A DNA stretch of 64,000 bases, taken from the NCBI GenBank assembly GCA_016214145.1, contig JACRPA010000010.1:90550-154549 (forward strand), in the 5' to 3' direction. Origin of the DNA: Rhodocyclales bacterium. Its GTDB lineage: Bacteria > Pseudomonadota > Gammaproteobacteria > Burkholderiales > Rhodocyclaceae. Position 1 is the stretch's first letter. The number at the start of each line of letters is the position of its first letter. The notes beneath the pieces were generated by a model, which was given only the letters and a program-made list of their open reading frames with translations, ran no database searches and was not told the origin of the DNA. Both the position numbers and the translations under genes were made by a program. Positions 36,285 through 46,864 of this stretch are shown one piece after another.

Positions 36285-37793
36285 CTAGCCCAAAAACATC
36301 CGGTAGGCCGGATTCTTCGATTCGTCCCAGTTGGCGTAGCCGAGGTCCTTCAGGAAGGCGCGGAAGGCCGGCTTGTCGCGCGGCGGCACCTGCATGCCGA
36401 CCAGCACGCGGCCGTAGTCGGCGCCGTGGTTGCGGTAATGGAACAGCGAAATGTTCCAGCTCGCGCTCATGCTGTTGAGGAACTTCATCAGCGCGCCGGG
36501 CCGCTCGGGAAACTCGAAGCGGTAGATCAACTCGTTGTCCACCGCCGCGTGGCCGCCGACCATGTGGCGCACATGCAGCTTGGCCATCTCGTCCTCGGTC
36601 AGGTCCAGCGCATCCAGGCCGTGGCGGCGCAGGGACTCGACCAGCTTGAGCGATTCCGCCCGGCTGCCCACCTGCACGCCGACGAAGACATGCGCCATGC
36701 GCGGGTCGTCATAGCGATAGTTGAACTCGGTGATGTTGCGCGCGCCGAGCAGGGCGCAGAACTTCCTGAAGCTGCCCGGCGTCTCGGGAATCGTCACCGC
36801 CAGCACCGCCTCGCGCTGCTCGCCCACTTCGGCGCGCTCGGCGACGAAGCGCAGGCGGTCGAAGTTGGTGTTGGCGCCGGAAGCGACCGCCACCAGCGTC
36901 CTGCCGTGGAGCTTGTGCTGCGCCGCCCAGGCCTTGGCGCCGGCGATGGCCAGCGCCCCTGCCGGCTCGAGAATCGAGCGGGTGTCCTCGAAAACGTCCT
37001 TGATGGCGGCGCAGATGGCGTCGGTGTCGACCAGGATGACTTCGTCCACCACCTCCTTGCACAGGCGGAAGGTCTCCTCGCCCACCTGCTTCACCGCCAC
37101 GCCGTCGGCGAAGAGGCCGACCTGGGCGAGGCGCACGCGGTGGCCGGCGGCCAGCGAACGCGCCATGGCGTCGGCCTCCACCGGCTCGACGCCGATCACC
37201 TGGATGTCGGGCCGCAGGCGCTTGACGTAGGCGCCGATGCCGGAGATGAGCCCGCCGCCGCCGACCGGAACGAAGATGGCGTGGATCGGCTTGGTGTACT
37301 GGCGCAGAATCTCCATGCCGATGGTGCCCTGGCCGGCGATCACCTCGGGATCGTCGTAGGGATGGACGAAGCTCAGCCGGCGCTTTCTTTCCAGTTCCTG
37401 AGCATGGCGGTAGGCCTCGTCGTAGGATTCCCCCGCCAGCACCACCTCGGCGCCGCGCGCCGCCACGGCGTTGATCTTGATCTGCGGCGTCGTCACCGGC
37501 ATGACGATAACTGCCTGGCAGCCCAGCCGCTGCGCGGCCAGCGCCACGCCCTGGGCATGGTTGCCGGCGGAGGCCGTGATGACACCGCGCTTGAGCGCGG
37601 CCGGCGACAGGTGCGCCATCTTGTTGTAGGCGCCGCGCAGCTTGAAGGAGAACACTTCCTGCATGTCCTCGCGCTTGAGCAGCAGGGTGTTGTGCAGCCG
37701 CGCGGAGAGATTGGGCGCCGCTTCGAGCGGCGATTCGATCGCCACGTCGTAGACCCGCGCGTTGAGGATTTTCGTGAGGTAGTCGGTAGCCAT
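36285..37793 (-). CDS. ilvA: Threonine ammonia-lyase, biosynthetic
   Basis: This 502-residue PLP enzyme deaminates threonine to 2-oxobutanoate, the first step to isoleucine. The catalytic domain (about 1-325) has KREDMQEVFSFKLRGAYNKM with the PLP lysine, SAGNHAQGVA and the phosphate-binding VPVGGGGLISG. The C-terminal part has two ACT-like regulatory domains (VLAVTIPETPGSFRKF and YRFEFPERPGALMKFL), so it is the feedback-inhibited biosynthetic form. cimA (62035), an alternative source of 2-oxobutanoate, is also in the window. The start was set at MATDYLTKILNARVYD. Confidence 0.95.
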   Translation of the reverse strand: MATDYLTKILNARVYDVAIESPLEAAPNLSARLHNTLLLKREDMQEVFSFKLRGAYNKMAHLSPAALKRGVITASAGNHAQGVALAAQRLGCQAVIVMPVTTPQIKINAVAARGAEVVLAGESYDEAYRHAQELERKRRLSFVHPYDDPEVIAGQGTIGMEILRQYTKPIHAIFVPVGGGGLISGIGAYVKRLRPDIQVIGVEPVEADAMARSLAAGHRVRLAQVGLFADGVAVKQVGEETFRLCKEVVDEVILVDTDAICAAIKDVFEDTRSILEPAGALAIAGAKAWAAQHKLHGRTLVAVASGANTNFDRLRFVAERAEVGEQREAVLAVTIPETPGSFRKFCALLGARNITEFNYRYDDPRMAHVFVGVQVGSRAESLKLVESLRRHGLDALDLTEDEMAKLHVRHMVGGHAAVDNELIYRFEFPERPGALMKFLNSMSASWNISLFHYRNHGADYGRVLVGMQVPPRDKPAFRAFLKDLGYANWDESKNPAYRMFLG

Positions 37794-37918
37794 AGGTGGG
37801 CAAGGGTAGCAGCGCAAGGTCCAGTCCTCAAGGCCATTCAAGGCGCAACAGTTTGATTCCGCTGCGTGTTGCGTTGCGGTAAGCTAAAATTCCCTCCTTT
37901 GCAGCCGCCTTCGCCCGC

Positions 37919-40900
37919 ATGACCCGCCTGCGCGAAATCCCCTACAACTACACCTCGTTCTCCGACCGGGAGATCGTCATCCGCCTGCTCGGCGACGAGG
38001 CGTGGCGGGTGCTCGACAGGCTGCGCGCCGAGCGCGTCACCGGCCGTTCGGCGCGCATGCTCTACGAGGTGCTGGGCGACATCTGGGTGGTGCAGCGCAA
38101 TCCCTACCTCGAAGACGATCTGCTCGACAATCCCGGCCGCCGCGAGGCATTGATCGGCGCGCTGCGCCACCGCCTCGCCGAGATCGAGAAGCGCCGCCAG
38201 GGCAACGAGAGCGTCGCGCAGTTGCTGGCGGCGGCGCACGTCGCCGTCGAGCGCTTCGCCGCGTCCTTCGCCGCCACCGCCGAGCTGCGCGCCAAAGTGC
38301 TGCGCGCCCTCTCGAAGCACACGCGGCGCGACAACATCTGCTTCGACGGCTTGAGCCGCGTCGCGCACGTCACCGACGCCACCGACTGGCGCGTCGAGCA
38401 TCCCTTCGTCGTGCTCTGCCCCGACACGGAAGACGAAATCCCCGGCCTGGTGAAGGACTGCATCGCGCTCGGCCTGACGATCATTCCGCGCGGCGGCGGC
38501 ACCGGCTACACCGGCGGCGCCGTGCCGCTGACACCGAACTCGGTCGTCATCAACACGGAAAAGCTCGACCGCCTCGCCGTAGTGGAGAGACTGACTTTGC
38601 CGGGCACGGCGCAGCCCCATGCCACGATCCATTGCGGCGCCGGCGTGGTCACAAGGCGCGTCATGGAGGCGGCCGAGGAAGCCGGCCTGGTCTTCGCCGT
38701 CGACCCGACCTCGGCCGACGCCTCCTGCATCGGCGGCAACATCGCCATGAACGCCGGCGGCAAGAAGGCCGTGCTGTGGGGCACGGCGCTGGACAACCTC
38801 GCCTCCTGGAAGATGGTCGGCCCGGACGGGAACTGGCTCGAAGTGGAGCGCCTAGAGCACAACCTGGGCAAGATCCACGACCAGGCGCTGGCGAAATTCC
38901 GCCTGCGCCGCAGCGATTCCGAAACCGGCAAGGCGCTCTCGGAGGAAATTCTCGAAGTGCCGGGCAGCCGCTTCCGCAAGACCGGCCTCGGCAAGGACGT
39001 CACCGACAAATTCCTCGCCGGCCTGCCCGGCGTGCAGAAGGAAGGCTGCGACGGCATCATCACCTCGGCACGCTTCATCCTGCACCGCCTGCCGCCGGTG
39101 GCGCGCACCGTCTGCCTGGAGTTCTTCGGCCAGGTGCGCGAGGCGGTGCCCTCCATCGTCGAGATCAAGGACTACCTCGATCGGCGCCCGGGCGGCGCGA
39201 TATTGGCCGGCCTCGAACACCTCGACGAGCGCTACGTCAAGGCGGTCGGCTACGCGACGAAGGCGAAACGGCACGGCCGGCCCAAGATGGTGCTGCTCGG
39301 CGACATCGTTGGCGAGGACGAAACCGCCGTCATGCAGGCCGCTTCTGCAGTGGTGAAGATCGCCAACGCTCGCGGCGGCGAGGGCTTCATCGCCGTATCG
39401 AGCGAAGCGCGCAAGACCTTCTGGCTCGACCGCGCCCGCACCGCCGCCATCGCCCGCCACACCAACGCCTTCAAGATCAACGAGGACGTGGTGATCCCGC
39501 TCGCGCGCATGGGCGACTACTGCGACGGCATCGAGCGCATCAACATCGAGCTGTCGATCAAGAACAAGCTGCGCCTGTGCGAGGCGCTGGCCGAATTCCT
39601 GCAGGACGAACTGCCGCTGCACGCCGGCGACGCCAACCTCGACGCGGCGGAGCTGATCGGCGACCGGCGCGAGCAGGCGCTGGAACTGATCGAAGCGGTG
39701 CGCGGGCGCTGGCAGTGGCTGCTGGACAATCTGGATTCACCCTCTCCCCAGCCCTCTCCCATCGAGGGAGAGGGAGCGACACCTCCCCTCCCCCCTCGCG
39801 GGGGAGGGGCCGGGGGAGAGGGGGAAACGCTCTTCCACCGCCTGCAAGACTATTCCCTGCGCGTCTCCTGGAAGCGCGAACTCAAGCCGCAGCTCGAGGA
39901 CATCTTCGACGGCACGCTGTTCCGCCCCGTGCTCGATCGCATCGAGGGCATTCACCGCGAAATCCTGCGCGGACGCGTCTTCGTCGCCCTGCACATGCAC
40001 GCCGGCGACGGCAACGTGCACACCAACCTGCCGGTGAACTCCGACCACTACGAAATGCTGCAGGAGGCCAACGCCGCGGTCGACCGCATCATGGCGCTGG
40101 CGCGCAGCCTCGGCGGCGTCATCTCCGGCGAACACGGCATCGGCATCACCAAGCTCGACTACCTCGATCCGGAAGAAATCGCCCCCTTCGTCGATTACAA
40201 GAACCGCATCGACCCGGAAGGCCGCTTCAACAAGGGCAAGCTGCTGCCCGGCGCCAACCTCGGGAACGCCTACACGCCCAGCTTCAGCCTGCTCGGCGTC
40301 GAGTCGCTCATCCTCGAACAGTCCGAGATCGGCAACATCGCGGCCAGCGTGAAGGACTGCCTGCGCTGCGGCAAGTGCAAGCCGGTCTGCTCGACCCACG
40401 TGCCGCGCGCCAACCTGCTCTATTCGCCGCGCAACAAGATCCTCGGCACCGGGCTGCTGGTCGAGGCCTTCCTGTATGAGGAGCAGACACGGCGCGGCGT
40501 CTCGCTCGCCCATTTCGACGAGTTCAACGACATCGCCGACCACTGCACCATCTGCCACCGCTGCGTGAAGCCCTGCCCGGTGGACATCGACTACGGCGAC
40601 GTCTCGGTGGCCATGCGCAACTTCCTGCGCGAGCAGGGCCGCAAGAAGTTCGTCCCGGCCAAGGCGGCGGCGATGGCCTTTCTCACCCTGAAGGACCCGG
40701 CCACCATCAAGCTGATGCGCAAAGGCATGATCGAGTGGGGCTACAAGGCGCAGCGCGCAGGCTACCGGCTGGCGAAATGGTCGGGCCTCGCCGGGCGCAG
40801 CACGCGCCGCCCCGACGCCACGCTGGGCAGCCCCTCGCTGAAAACCCAGGTCATCCACTTCATCAACCGGCCGATGCCGGGCAGGCTGCCCAAACGCACC

Positions 40901-41755
40901 TCGCGCGCGCTGCTCGACATCGAGGACGCCGCCATCGTGCCGGTGATCCGCGACGCGCAGAAGGTCACCGAGGATTCGGATGCGGTGTTCTACTTCCCTG
41001 GCTGCGGCTCAGAGCGGCTGTTCTCCCAGGTCGGCCTGGCCACCCAGGCCATGCTCTTCGAGCTCGGCGCGCAGACCGTGCTGCCGCCCGGCTACCTCTG
41101 CTGCGGCTACCCGCAGACGGCGGCCGGCGAAGCCGACGAGGGGCAGAAGATCACCACCGACAACCGCGTGCTCTTCCACCGCGTCGCCAACACCCTCAAC
41201 TACCTCGACATCAAAACGGTGATCGTCTCCTGCGGCACCTGCATGGACCAGCTGCAGAAGTACGAATTCGGCAAGATCTTCCCCGGCTGCCGCCTGCTCG
41301 ACATCCACGAGTACCTGATGGAGAAAGGGGTGAAGCTCGACGGTGTGAAGGGCGTGCGCTACCTCTACCACCAGCCCTGCCACGATCCGATGCGCGTGCA
41401 CAACGGCACGAAAGTCGCGGAGAAGCTGCTCGGCAGCCGCGTCGACCTGAACGACCGCTGCTGCGGCGAGGCCGGCACCCTGGCGGTGGCGCGGCCCGAC
41501 GTGTCCACCCAGGTGCGCTTCCGCAAGCAGGAGGAAATCGAGCGCGGCATCGCGCGCTTTCCCGGCGACGATCCGGTGAAGCTCCTCACCTCCTGCCCGT
41601 CCTGCCTGCAGGGCCTGCACCGCTACGCCGACGACACCGGCACCGACGCCGACTACATCGTGGTCGAGCTGGCCAAGCACCTGCTGGGGCCGGACTGGAT
41701 GGAGAACTACGTCGCGCGGGCCAACGCCGGCGGCATCGAGAGGGTGCTGCTGTGA
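37919..41755 (+). CDS. DUF3683-type FAD-linked oxidase / Fe-S (CCG-domain) oxidoreductase
   Basis: This 1278-residue protein has several domains in order: an N-terminal DUF3683 (1-150), an FAD-binding PCMH domain with [15 protein letters not shown] (around 190), an FAD-oxidase C-terminal domain with [15 protein letters not shown] and GEHGIGITK, two 4Fe-4S motifs [11 protein letters not shown] and [14 protein letters not shown], and CCG cysteine-rich domains ([22 protein letters not shown]). This resembles a fusion of GlcD-like and GlcF-like subunits oxidising a 2-hydroxyacid such as D-lactate into the quinone pool; the substrate is unknown. A repeat is translated in frame at about residues 607-635. 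Confidence 0.9.
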   Translation: MTRLREIPYNYTSFSDREIVIRLLGDEAWRVLDRLRAERVTGRSARMLYEVLGDIWVVQRNPYLEDDLLDNPGRREALIGALRHRLAEIEKRRQGNESVAQLLAAAHVAVERFAASFAATAELRAKVLRALSKHTRRDNICFDGLSRVAHVTDATDWRVEHPFVVLCPDTEDEIPGLVKDCIALGLTIIPRGGGTGYTGGAVPLTPNSVVINTEKLDRLAVVERLTLPGTAQPHATIHCGAGVVTRRVMEAAEEAGLVFAVDPTSADASCIGGNIAMNAGGKKAVLWGTALDNLASWKMVGPDGNWLEVERLEHNLGKIHDQALAKFRLRRSDSETGKALSEEILEVPGSRFRKTGLGKDVTDKFLAGLPGVQKEGCDGIITSARFILHRLPPVARTVCLEFFGQVREAVPSIVEIKDYLDRRPGGAILAGLEHLDERYVKAVGYATKAKRHGRPKMVLLGDIVGEDETAVMQAASAVVKIANARGGEGFIAVSSEARKTFWLDRARTAAIARHTNAFKINEDVVIPLARMGDYCDGIERINIELSIKNKLRLCEALAEFLQDELPLHAGDANLDAAELIGDRREQALELIEAVRGRWQWLLDNLDSPSPQPSPIEGEGATPPLPPRGGGAGGEGETLFHRLQDYSLRVSWKRELKPQLEDIFDGTLFRPVLDRIEGIHREILRGRVFVALHMHAGDGNVHTNLPVNSDHYEMLQEANAAVDRIMALARSLGGVISGEHGIGITKLDYLDPEEIAPFVDYKNRIDPEGRFNKGKLLPGANLGNAYTPSFSLLGVESLILEQSEIGNIAASVKDCLRCGKCKPVCSTHVPRANLLYSPRNKILGTGLLVEAFLYEEQTRRGVSLAHFDEFNDIADHCTICHRCVKPCPVDIDYGDVSVAMRNFLREQGRKKFVPAKAAAMAFLTLKDPATIKLMRKGMIEWGYKAQRAGYRLAKWSGLAGRSTRRPDATLGSPSLKTQVIHFINRPMPGRLPKRTSRALLDIEDAAIVPVIRDAQKVTEDSDAVFYFPGCGSERLFSQVGLATQAMLFELGAQTVLPPGYLCCGYPQTAAGEADEGQKITTDNRVLFHRVANTLNYLDIKTVIVSCGTCMDQLQKYEFGKIFPGCRLLDIHEYLMEKGVKLDGVKGVRYLYHQPCHDPMRVHNGTKVAEKLLGSRVDLNDRCCGEAGTLAVARPDVSTQVRFRKQEEIERGIARFPGDDPVKLLTSCPSCLQGLHRYADDTGTDADYIVVELAKHLLGPDWMENYVARANAGGIERVLL
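38575..38598 (-). repeat. 24-bp bipartite motif, copy 8
   Basis: The reverse complement reads AAAGTCAGTC-N8-ACGGCG, perfect in both blocks, inside the FAD domain region of the oxidoreductase, encoding AVVERLTL. Confidence 0.85.
39739..39824. repeat. Family D-like C/G-run palindrome, copy D5 (inside a gene)
   Basis: CCCTCTCCC-ATC-GAGGGAGAGGG hairpin followed by CCCCTCGCGGGGGAGGGGCC and GGGGGAGAGGGGG. It encodes a Pro/Gly/Glu linker in the oxidoreductase, between its FAD-oxidase segments. Confidence 0.8.
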
Positions 41756-41795
41756 CTTGCCATAAGGCATTCATTGTGGGACGCTTCGAAACAGT

Positions 41796-42089
41796 ATGGG
41801 CCTGCTAGAAAACCTGCTCTTGCCGAAAAAACAGGACATCCTGAATGTTGCCCGTGCACATGGCGCGCGAAACATTCGGGTGTTCGGCTCGGTTGCGCGC
41901 GGCACGGAATCGATCGCCAGCGACATCGATCTGCTGGTCGAAATGGAAGCCGAGCGCGGCCTTATCGAGCGTGTCGCCCTCAAACAGGACCTTGAGGATC
42001 TGCTCGGCAGAACCGTCGATCTGGTCACCGATCGCACCTTGTCGCGTTATCTGCGCGAAACCATCCTTGCAGAGGCCAGGCCCTTGTGA
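41796..42089 (+). CDS. mntA: MntA-type nucleotidyltransferase antitoxin
   Basis: This 97-residue minimal nucleotidyltransferase has the GS-x10-D-x-D active site ([17 protein letters not shown], around residues 31-47) and the third acidic residue in RTVDLVTD. MntA antitoxins neutralise the partner HepT toxin, in studied cases by adding AMP to its tyrosine. All catalytic positions are intact. The TGA stop overlaps the GTG start of hepT by three bases. Confidence 0.88.
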   Translation: MGLLENLLLPKKQDILNVARAHGARNIRVFGSVARGTESIASDIDLLVEMEAERGLIERVALKQDLEDLLGRTVDLVTDRTLSRYLRETILAEARPL

Positions 42090-42430
42090 AGGACGGACGG
42101 GTTCCCCTCCGGCACATGCTCGACTGCATCGATGCGGTTACCGACTACTGTCGTGAGGGGCGTGAGACGTTTTTTGCCGACCGTAAAACCGTGGATGCGG
42201 TTGTCAGGAATTTCGAAATACTCGGCGAAGCGGCGAAACGCGTGCCCGAGGAGTTGCGTCTTCAGGCTCCGCAAATACCGTGGCGCAGGATCGCCGGATT
42301 CCGCGATGTGCTGATTCATCAGTACGAAATCGTCGACCCTGCTGAAGTATGGGCTGTGGTGGAGCGCGATCTGCCGAATTTGCGAAACAGCCTGCTCGAT
42401 TTGCTGAAAGCAGCGCCCGACATGAAATGA
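42086..42430 (+). CDS. hepT: HepT-type ribonuclease toxin
   Basis: This 114-residue all-alpha HEPN protein has the RNase motif R-x4-H-x-Y (RDVLIHQY, around residues 73-80), so the toxin is intact and the tyrosine modified by MntA is present. HepT cleaves RNA, tRNA in one studied case. GTG 42086 overlaps the mntA stop. Its own stop overlaps the ATG of the LysE-family gene, so the toxin-antitoxin pair is fused into a longer operon. Confidence 0.88.
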   Translation: MKDGRVPLRHMLDCIDAVTDYCREGRETFFADRKTVDAVVRNFEILGEAAKRVPEELRLQAPQIPWRRIAGFRDVLIHQYEIVDPAEVWAVVERDLPNLRNSLLDLLKAAPDMK

Positions 42431-43074
42431 TTGCGGTCGATCTTTCCCTCGTGCAGATCGCCGGCTTCCTCCTCGCCGCCGCGCTCATCACGCTGGCGCC
42501 CGGCCCGGACAATCTCTCAGTACTGAGCCTCGGTCTGTCGCGCGGCCGCCATGCCGGCATCGGCTTCGGCCTCGGCTGCGCGCTCGGCTGCTTCACCCAC
42601 ACGGTGTGGGCGACGCTGGGCGTCACCGCGCTGATCGCCGCCTCGGAGACGGCGTTTCTCGCGCTCAAGATGGCCGGCGCGGCCTATCTGGTCTGGCTCG
42701 GCTGGCAGGCGCTGCGCAGCGCCGGTGCCAATTTCACCGCCGAGGCCGGCGGCGGCAACGACCCGACGCCGCTGCGCGCCTATCTGCTGCGCGGCTTCGT
42801 CGCCAACGCCATCAACCCCAAGGTGGCGCTGTTCTTCCTCGCCTTCCTGCCGCAGTTCATCGAGCCGGCACGCGGCAACGCCGCCGTGCAGACGGCGCTG
42901 CTCGGCACCCTGTTCGCCGCGCAGACGGTGCTCATCTTCGGCGCGCTCGGCTGGTACGCCGGCAGCGTCGGCGGCTGGCTGCGCGGCCGTCCGGCGGTCG
43001 GCCGCTGGCTCGACCGCGCCACTGGCGTGCTGTTCATCGGCCTGGGCATCCGCCTCGCACTGGCCGAACGGTAA
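42427..43074 (+). CDS. LysE/RhtB-family amino acid exporter
   Basis: This 215-residue inner-membrane protein has five to six helices and the family N-terminal motif [35 protein letters not shown], with [18 protein letters not shown] in the middle. Members export lysine, threonine, homoserine lactones or other amino acids; the substrate here is unknown. ATG 42427 overlaps the hepT stop by four bases (ATGA). The next gene begins six bases after the stop. Confidence 0.9.
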   Translation: MIAVDLSLVQIAGFLLAAALITLAPGPDNLSVLSLGLSRGRHAGIGFGLGCALGCFTHTVWATLGVTALIAASETAFLALKMAGAAYLVWLGWQALRSAGANFTAEAGGGNDPTPLRAYLLRGFVANAINPKVALFFLAFLPQFIEPARGNAAVQTALLGTLFAAQTVLIFGALGWYAGSVGGWLRGRPAVGRWLDRATGVLFIGLGIRLALAER

Positions 43075-43080
43075 CGCGCC

Positions 43081-43875
43081 ATGTGCCAGCTGCTCGGCAT
43101 GAACTGCAACACGCCGACCGATATCTGCTTTTCGTTCGAGGGCTTTCACACGCGCGGCGGGCTGACCGACGTGCACCGCGACGGCTGGGGCATCGCCTTC
43201 TTCGAGGGCTCCGGCTGCCGCCTCTTTCTCGATTCCAAGTCCACCATCGAGTCGCCGGTGGCCGAGCTGGTGCGCAAGTATCCGATCCGCTCGAAGAACG
43301 TCATCGCCCACATCCGCAAGGCGACGCAGGGCGAGGTGGCGCTGGAGAACACCCACCCTTTCATGCGTGAGCTGTGGGGCCGCTACTGGATCTTCGCCCA
43401 CAACGGCAACCTGAAGGATTTCGCCCCGCCGCTCGACGGCAGCTTCCTGCCGGTCGGCCGCAGCGACAGCGAGCGCGCCTTCTGCTGGCTGCTGCAGAAC
43501 CTGCGCGCGCACTTCGGCGCGCCGCCCTCGCGCGAGGCGCTCTTCGCCGTATTGCGGAGACTGACTTTTGAAATCGCCGCCCACGGCGAGTTCAACTACC
43601 TGCTCTCCAACGGCGACTGCCTGTTCGCCCACTGCGCGACGAAACTCCATTACATCGTGCGCCAGGCGCCGTTCGCCGTCGCCCACCTGAAGGACCAGGA
43701 CGTCACGGTGGATTTCAGCGAGGTGACCACGCCCGACGACCGCGTCGCCCTCGTCGCCACCGCCCCGCTCACCGACAACGAGGCCTGGCACGCCATGGCG
43801 CCGGGCACGCTGGCGATGTTCGTCGACGGCGCCCCCGTCATTGAAGAAACGCCGGCTATTCCGGCAACCCGTTGA
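43081..43875 (+). CDS. Class II glutamine amidotransferase, YafJ-like
   Basis: This 264-residue Ntn-type hydrolase has Cys2 at the mature N-terminus (MCQLLGMNCNTPTDI), the expected nucleophile, and the motifs DGWGIAFFEG, VIAHIRKATQGEVALENTHPF and FAHNGNL. YafJ-like proteins resemble the glutaminase domain of amidotransferases and the EgtC hydrolase; the biological substrate is usually unknown. The 3' end overlaps the convergent binding-protein gene by 20 bases. Confidence 0.88.
   Translation: MCQLLGMNCNTPTDICFSFEGFHTRGGLTDVHRDGWGIAFFEGSGCRLFLDSKSTIESPVAELVRKYPIRSKNVIAHIRKATQGEVALENTHPFMRELWGRYWIFAHNGNLKDFAPPLDGSFLPVGRSDSERAFCWLLQNLRAHFGAPPSREALFAVLRRLTFEIAAHGEFNYLLSNGDCLFAHCATKLHYIVRQAPFAVAHLKDQDVTVDFSEVTTPDDRVALVATAPLTDNEAWHAMAPGTLAMFVDGAPVIEETPAIPATR
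43545..43568 (-). repeat. 24-bp bipartite motif, copy 9
   Basis: The reverse complement reads AAAGTCAGTC-N8-ACGGCG, perfect in both blocks, inside the amidotransferase gene, encoding AVLRRLTF. Its spacer is close to that of copies 10 and 13. Confidence 0.85.
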
Positions 43876-44722
43876 GGAAGTACAGGGCCTTGAGCAGCGG
43901 CCCGGTTGGCCCGAGCACGCCGAGCCAGCGGTCGTAGATGGCGTAGATTTCCTCGCTGCGGTAGAGGCGCGCCAGTTCGCGGTTCACCGCATGCCGGAAG
44001 GCGGAATCGTTCCGCCGCAGCATCAGTGCATAGGGCTCGTAGGAATACAGCTCCTCGGACAGGCGCAGGCTCTTCCGGTTGCCCGAACCGAGCACCAGCC
44101 CGACCAGGATGACGCGATCGGAGGCATAGGCATCCACCTTGCCCTCCATCACCGCCACCAGTCCTTCGGCGTGGTCCTTCAGCTTCACCGTTTCCGCCTT
44201 GACGTTGCCGCGCGCCAGCGCCTCCTGCAGGTTCCGCTCGGTGGTGGTGCCGGGCACGACGCCGATTTTCCGGCCGCCCATGTCGGCCAGGCGGGCCAGG
44301 CCCGAATCGGCCTTCATGAGCAGGCTGCCGCCGTCGGCGAAGGTCAGCAGGCTGAACGACACCTGCTCCTGGCGCGACAGGGTGTTCGTCGTCGAGCCGC
44401 ATTCCAGGTCGATTTCGCCGCTGACGAGCTTCGCCATCCGGTCGCCCGGCGTCACCTGCACCCACTTGACCTGGAGGTCCGCCAGGCCGAGCTGCCGCCT
44501 CACGCTCTCCGCCACGCGCTGGCACAGCTCGACCGAATAGCCGGCGGGCTGCTTGTTGTCGCCGATGTAGGAAAAGGGGATCGAGGCTTCGCGATGGCCC
44601 AGGGTGATCGCGCCGGTCCGCTTGATCTTGTCCAGCGTGCCGCTCTGGGCCCAGGCGCCGGCGGCGGCCAGCAGCAGGGTGAGGGCGACGAGGATGCGGC
44701 GCACATGGGTCTGGGGGCGCAT
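43856..44722 (-). CDS. Amino acid ABC transporter substrate-binding protein
   Basis: This 288-residue periplasmic solute-binding protein has a signal peptide (residues 1-25, ending AGAWAQ) and then the family-3 pattern: LDKIKRTGAITLGHREASIPFSYIGDNKQPAGYSVELCQRVAE, GEIDLECGSTTNTLSRQEQVSFS and KIGVVPGTTTERNLQEAL. These features match glutamate/aspartate-binding proteins. No permease or ATPase gene is adjacent, so it is an orphan here. Its 3' end overlaps the convergent YafJ-like gene. Confidence 0.88.
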   Translation of the reverse strand: MRPQTHVRRILVALTLLLAAAGAWAQSGTLDKIKRTGAITLGHREASIPFSYIGDNKQPAGYSVELCQRVAESVRRQLGLADLQVKWVQVTPGDRMAKLVSGEIDLECGSTTNTLSRQEQVSFSLLTFADGGSLLMKADSGLARLADMGGRKIGVVPGTTTERNLQEALARGNVKAETVKLKDHAEGLVAVMEGKVDAYASDRVILVGLVLGSGNRKSLRLSEELYSYEPYALMLRRNDSAFRHAVNRELARLYRSEEIYAIYDRWLGVLGPTGPLLKALYFLNGLPE

Positions 44723-44825
44723 GGGACGGCTCCTTGGAAGAATTGGGGGGGCGCAATGCCATTCGATTGTAGCGGCGGGCGGGGTAGAATGCATCGATTC
44801 TTTTGCATAGCAGGGGTTGCCGGCG

Positions 44826-45260
44826 ATGCCAACCGAAAATGCATGCCAGCTGTGCCGCGAAGCGGGCGGAGAGATTCTCTGGCAGGACGAACTCTGCCGG
44901 CTGGTGCTCGTCGCGGACGCCGACTACCCCGGCACCTGCCGCATCGTCTGGAAGCATCACGTGGCCGAAATGACGGATCTCGACACAACCGAACGCCGGC
45001 ACCTGATGTCGGTGGTGTTCGCCGCCGAAGCGGCGCTGCGCGCCACTTCGCGGCCGGACAAGATCAACCTCGCCAGCCTGGGCAACGTGGTGCCGCACCT
45101 GCACTGGCACGTCATCCCGCGCTGGCGCGACGATCGCCATTTCCCCAATCCGATATGGGGCGCGGCGATGCGCGATGCCCATGGCCGTCCCGCCGCCGCG
45201 GGCGCCGCCCTGCGCGAAGCCTTTGTCCGCACCCTGGCCGAGGAGCAGGCGGGAGCATGA
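44826..45260 (+). CDS. HIT-family hydrolase
   Basis: This 144-residue nucleotide hydrolase has the histidine triad HLHWHVIPR around residues 95-103, a CQLC pair near the N-terminus and NLASLGNVVPHLHWH. HIT proteins hydrolyse nucleoside phosphoramidates or dinucleotides. ATG 44826 was chosen; a TTG three codons earlier is possible. GTAGAAT at 44785-44791 is a likely -10. The stop overlaps the ATG of the next gene (ATGA). Confidence 0.88.
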   Translation: MPTENACQLCREAGGEILWQDELCRLVLVADADYPGTCRIVWKHHVAEMTDLDTTERRHLMSVVFAAEAALRATSRPDKINLASLGNVVPHLHWHVIPRWRDDRHFPNPIWGAAMRDAHGRPAAAGAALREAFVRTLAEEQAGA

Positions 45261-46864
45261 GCGCCGCCCCATTCAATCTTCCCGCCCTCGATTCCGGCCA
45301 GCCGCCGGCCTTTGCCAATGCGCGCGGCTGCCGCGACTGGCTGTCGGCGCAACCGCTGGCCAATCCGGCGCAGGCGCAGACCCTGCTGCTGCGCCAGATC
45401 AACCTGCTCAACCGCTACGCCATCGCGCCCGCCGAGCGGCTGAAGATCCTCGAGCTGCTGCGCGACCCGATCGCCTTCGCCCAGACGGAATCGGCGCGCA
45501 AGTTCGCCGGCCGGCCGCTGCCGCTGGCGCCGCCCGAGCAGGCCGGCATGGACGCCAACCGCACGCTCTGGCAGGCCGTGCAGACCGGCTACCTGCATTG
45601 CCTGGCGGCCTGCCTGGAGGGCAACGCCGACCTGCGGCCGCACGCCGCGATGATCGCGCAGCGCGTCATGGGCGCCTTGCGCGCGGAACTGCTCGACATC
45701 TATCGCGCGCCCACCGATCCGCCCGCGCAGCTCTGGCAGACGCTGAACCGCGTGTTCTCGGCGGCCGAACAACTCGGCGCCCTGGCCCATCCGGTGAACG
45801 ACACGCTGCAGGCCGAACATCCCGCCACGGGCGTCGTCGCCGCCTACGCGCAAACCCTGCTGCTGCACCGGACCAGCCCCTACGAGCTCAGCGGACGCCA
45901 GCTCATGCAGGTCGAGCGCTGGCTGCACCGCTGGGGCGGCAAGGTGGCCGTGCTGAATGCGCCCCCCACCGAGCCGAGGGTGCCGCCGCTCCTCGTCGAC
46001 CTGTCCTCGGACGCGCCCGAAGCGGCGGCGGACGGCGGCCAGCTGCGCTGGCTGGACCTGTCCGACCTGTCGCGCAGCGTGAAGCGGCGCATCGCCCACC
46101 TGCAGCGCGGCGAATCGCCGGCCTCGCTCGGCCTCGGCGAAGACTGCGTGCAGCCCGGCTGCGAGAACCTGCTGAAGCATCTGTACCAGCAGTGGTTCAA
46201 GGGCGGCGCGCCGCGGCTGCATCAGCGGCGCGCCGGCAACGGCACCTGCCGCCTGGTCACCGGGGTCGATGCCATCCACTACTACCTGTCGGGAAAAATC
46301 TTCCGCCAGCCCGGCCAGGGCGATGCCATGTCCAAGACGCAGGCCGACGAGATCGCCACCTTCGGCCGCGTCGCCACCCGGCACGAGGACGACTACAGCC
46401 AGATGCAGGGATTCATGGTCGAGGAGTGGCGCGTGCTGGACGAATCCCCCACGGGCTTTCGCCTGACGCGCGCCCTCAGCCAGGCCGGCGGACGCGTCGG
46501 CGGCGGCCAGATGGTGGCCATCATGCCGGAAGGCAGCCGCAGCTTCCTGCTCGCCGTGGCGCGCTGGTCGCGGCTGACCGGCGGCTGCGAGCTGCAGGCC
46601 GGCATCCAGATCATGCCGGGCAGCCCGCAGACGGTCGCCCTGCGCGGCACCGGCCTGACCGCCGTCAATGAGAAATACCGGCCGGGCTTCAAGCTGCCGG
46701 CGGTGCCCGCCCTGAAGTATCCCGAATCCGTCATTGTGCCGGCCGGCTGGTTCCGCGCCGGCCGCGTCATCGAGCTCTACGAGCAATCCTCGCGGCAGAT
46801 CCGGCTCACCCAGCAGCTCGACCGCGGCAGCGATTTCGAGCGCTGCGCCTTCGACAAGCAATGA
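45257..46864 (+). CDS. Protein of unknown function, paralogue 1 of a tandem pair
   Basis: This 535-residue cytoplasmic protein has no signal or membrane segment. An alpha-helical first half (LLLRQINLLNRYAIAPAERLKILELLRDP, LYDIYRAP-type helices) leads to a C-terminal half with beta-rich stretches: GVDAIHYYLSGKIF, GFRLTRALSQAGGRVGGGQMVAI, LLAVARWSRLTGGCELQAGIQIMPGSPQTVALR. The C-terminal part reminds me of a PilZ-like barrel, but I cannot confirm it. The protein downstream has the same length and aligned motifs. It overlaps both neighbours by four bases, forming an operon with the HIT gene. Confidence 0.7.
   Translation: MSAAPFNLPALDSGQPPAFANARGCRDWLSAQPLANPAQAQTLLLRQINLLNRYAIAPAERLKILELLRDPIAFAQTESARKFAGRPLPLAPPEQAGMDANRTLWQAVQTGYLHCLAACLEGNADLRPHAAMIAQRVMGALRAELLDIYRAPTDPPAQLWQTLNRVFSAAEQLGALAHPVNDTLQAEHPATGVVAAYAQTLLLHRTSPYELSGRQLMQVERWLHRWGGKVAVLNAPPTEPRVPPLLVDLSSDAPEAAADGGQLRWLDLSDLSRSVKRRIAHLQRGESPASLGLGEDCVQPGCENLLKHLYQQWFKGGAPRLHQRRAGNGTCRLVTGVDAIHYYLSGKIFRQPGQGDAMSKTQADEIATFGRVATRHEDDYSQMQGFMVEEWRVLDESPTGFRLTRALSQAGGRVGGGQMVAIMPEGSRSFLLAVARWSRLTGGCELQAGIQIMPGSPQTVALRGTGLTAVNEKYRPGFKLPAVPALKYPESVIVPAGWFRAGRVIELYEQSSRQIRLTQQLDRGSDFERCAFDKQ

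Noticed and set aside
43841..45256. A long in-frame upstream extension of the first 535-residue paralogue.
   Set aside because: It crosses the antisense binding-protein gene and the HIT gene in another frame; ATG 45257 overlaps the HIT stop as in a normal operon.
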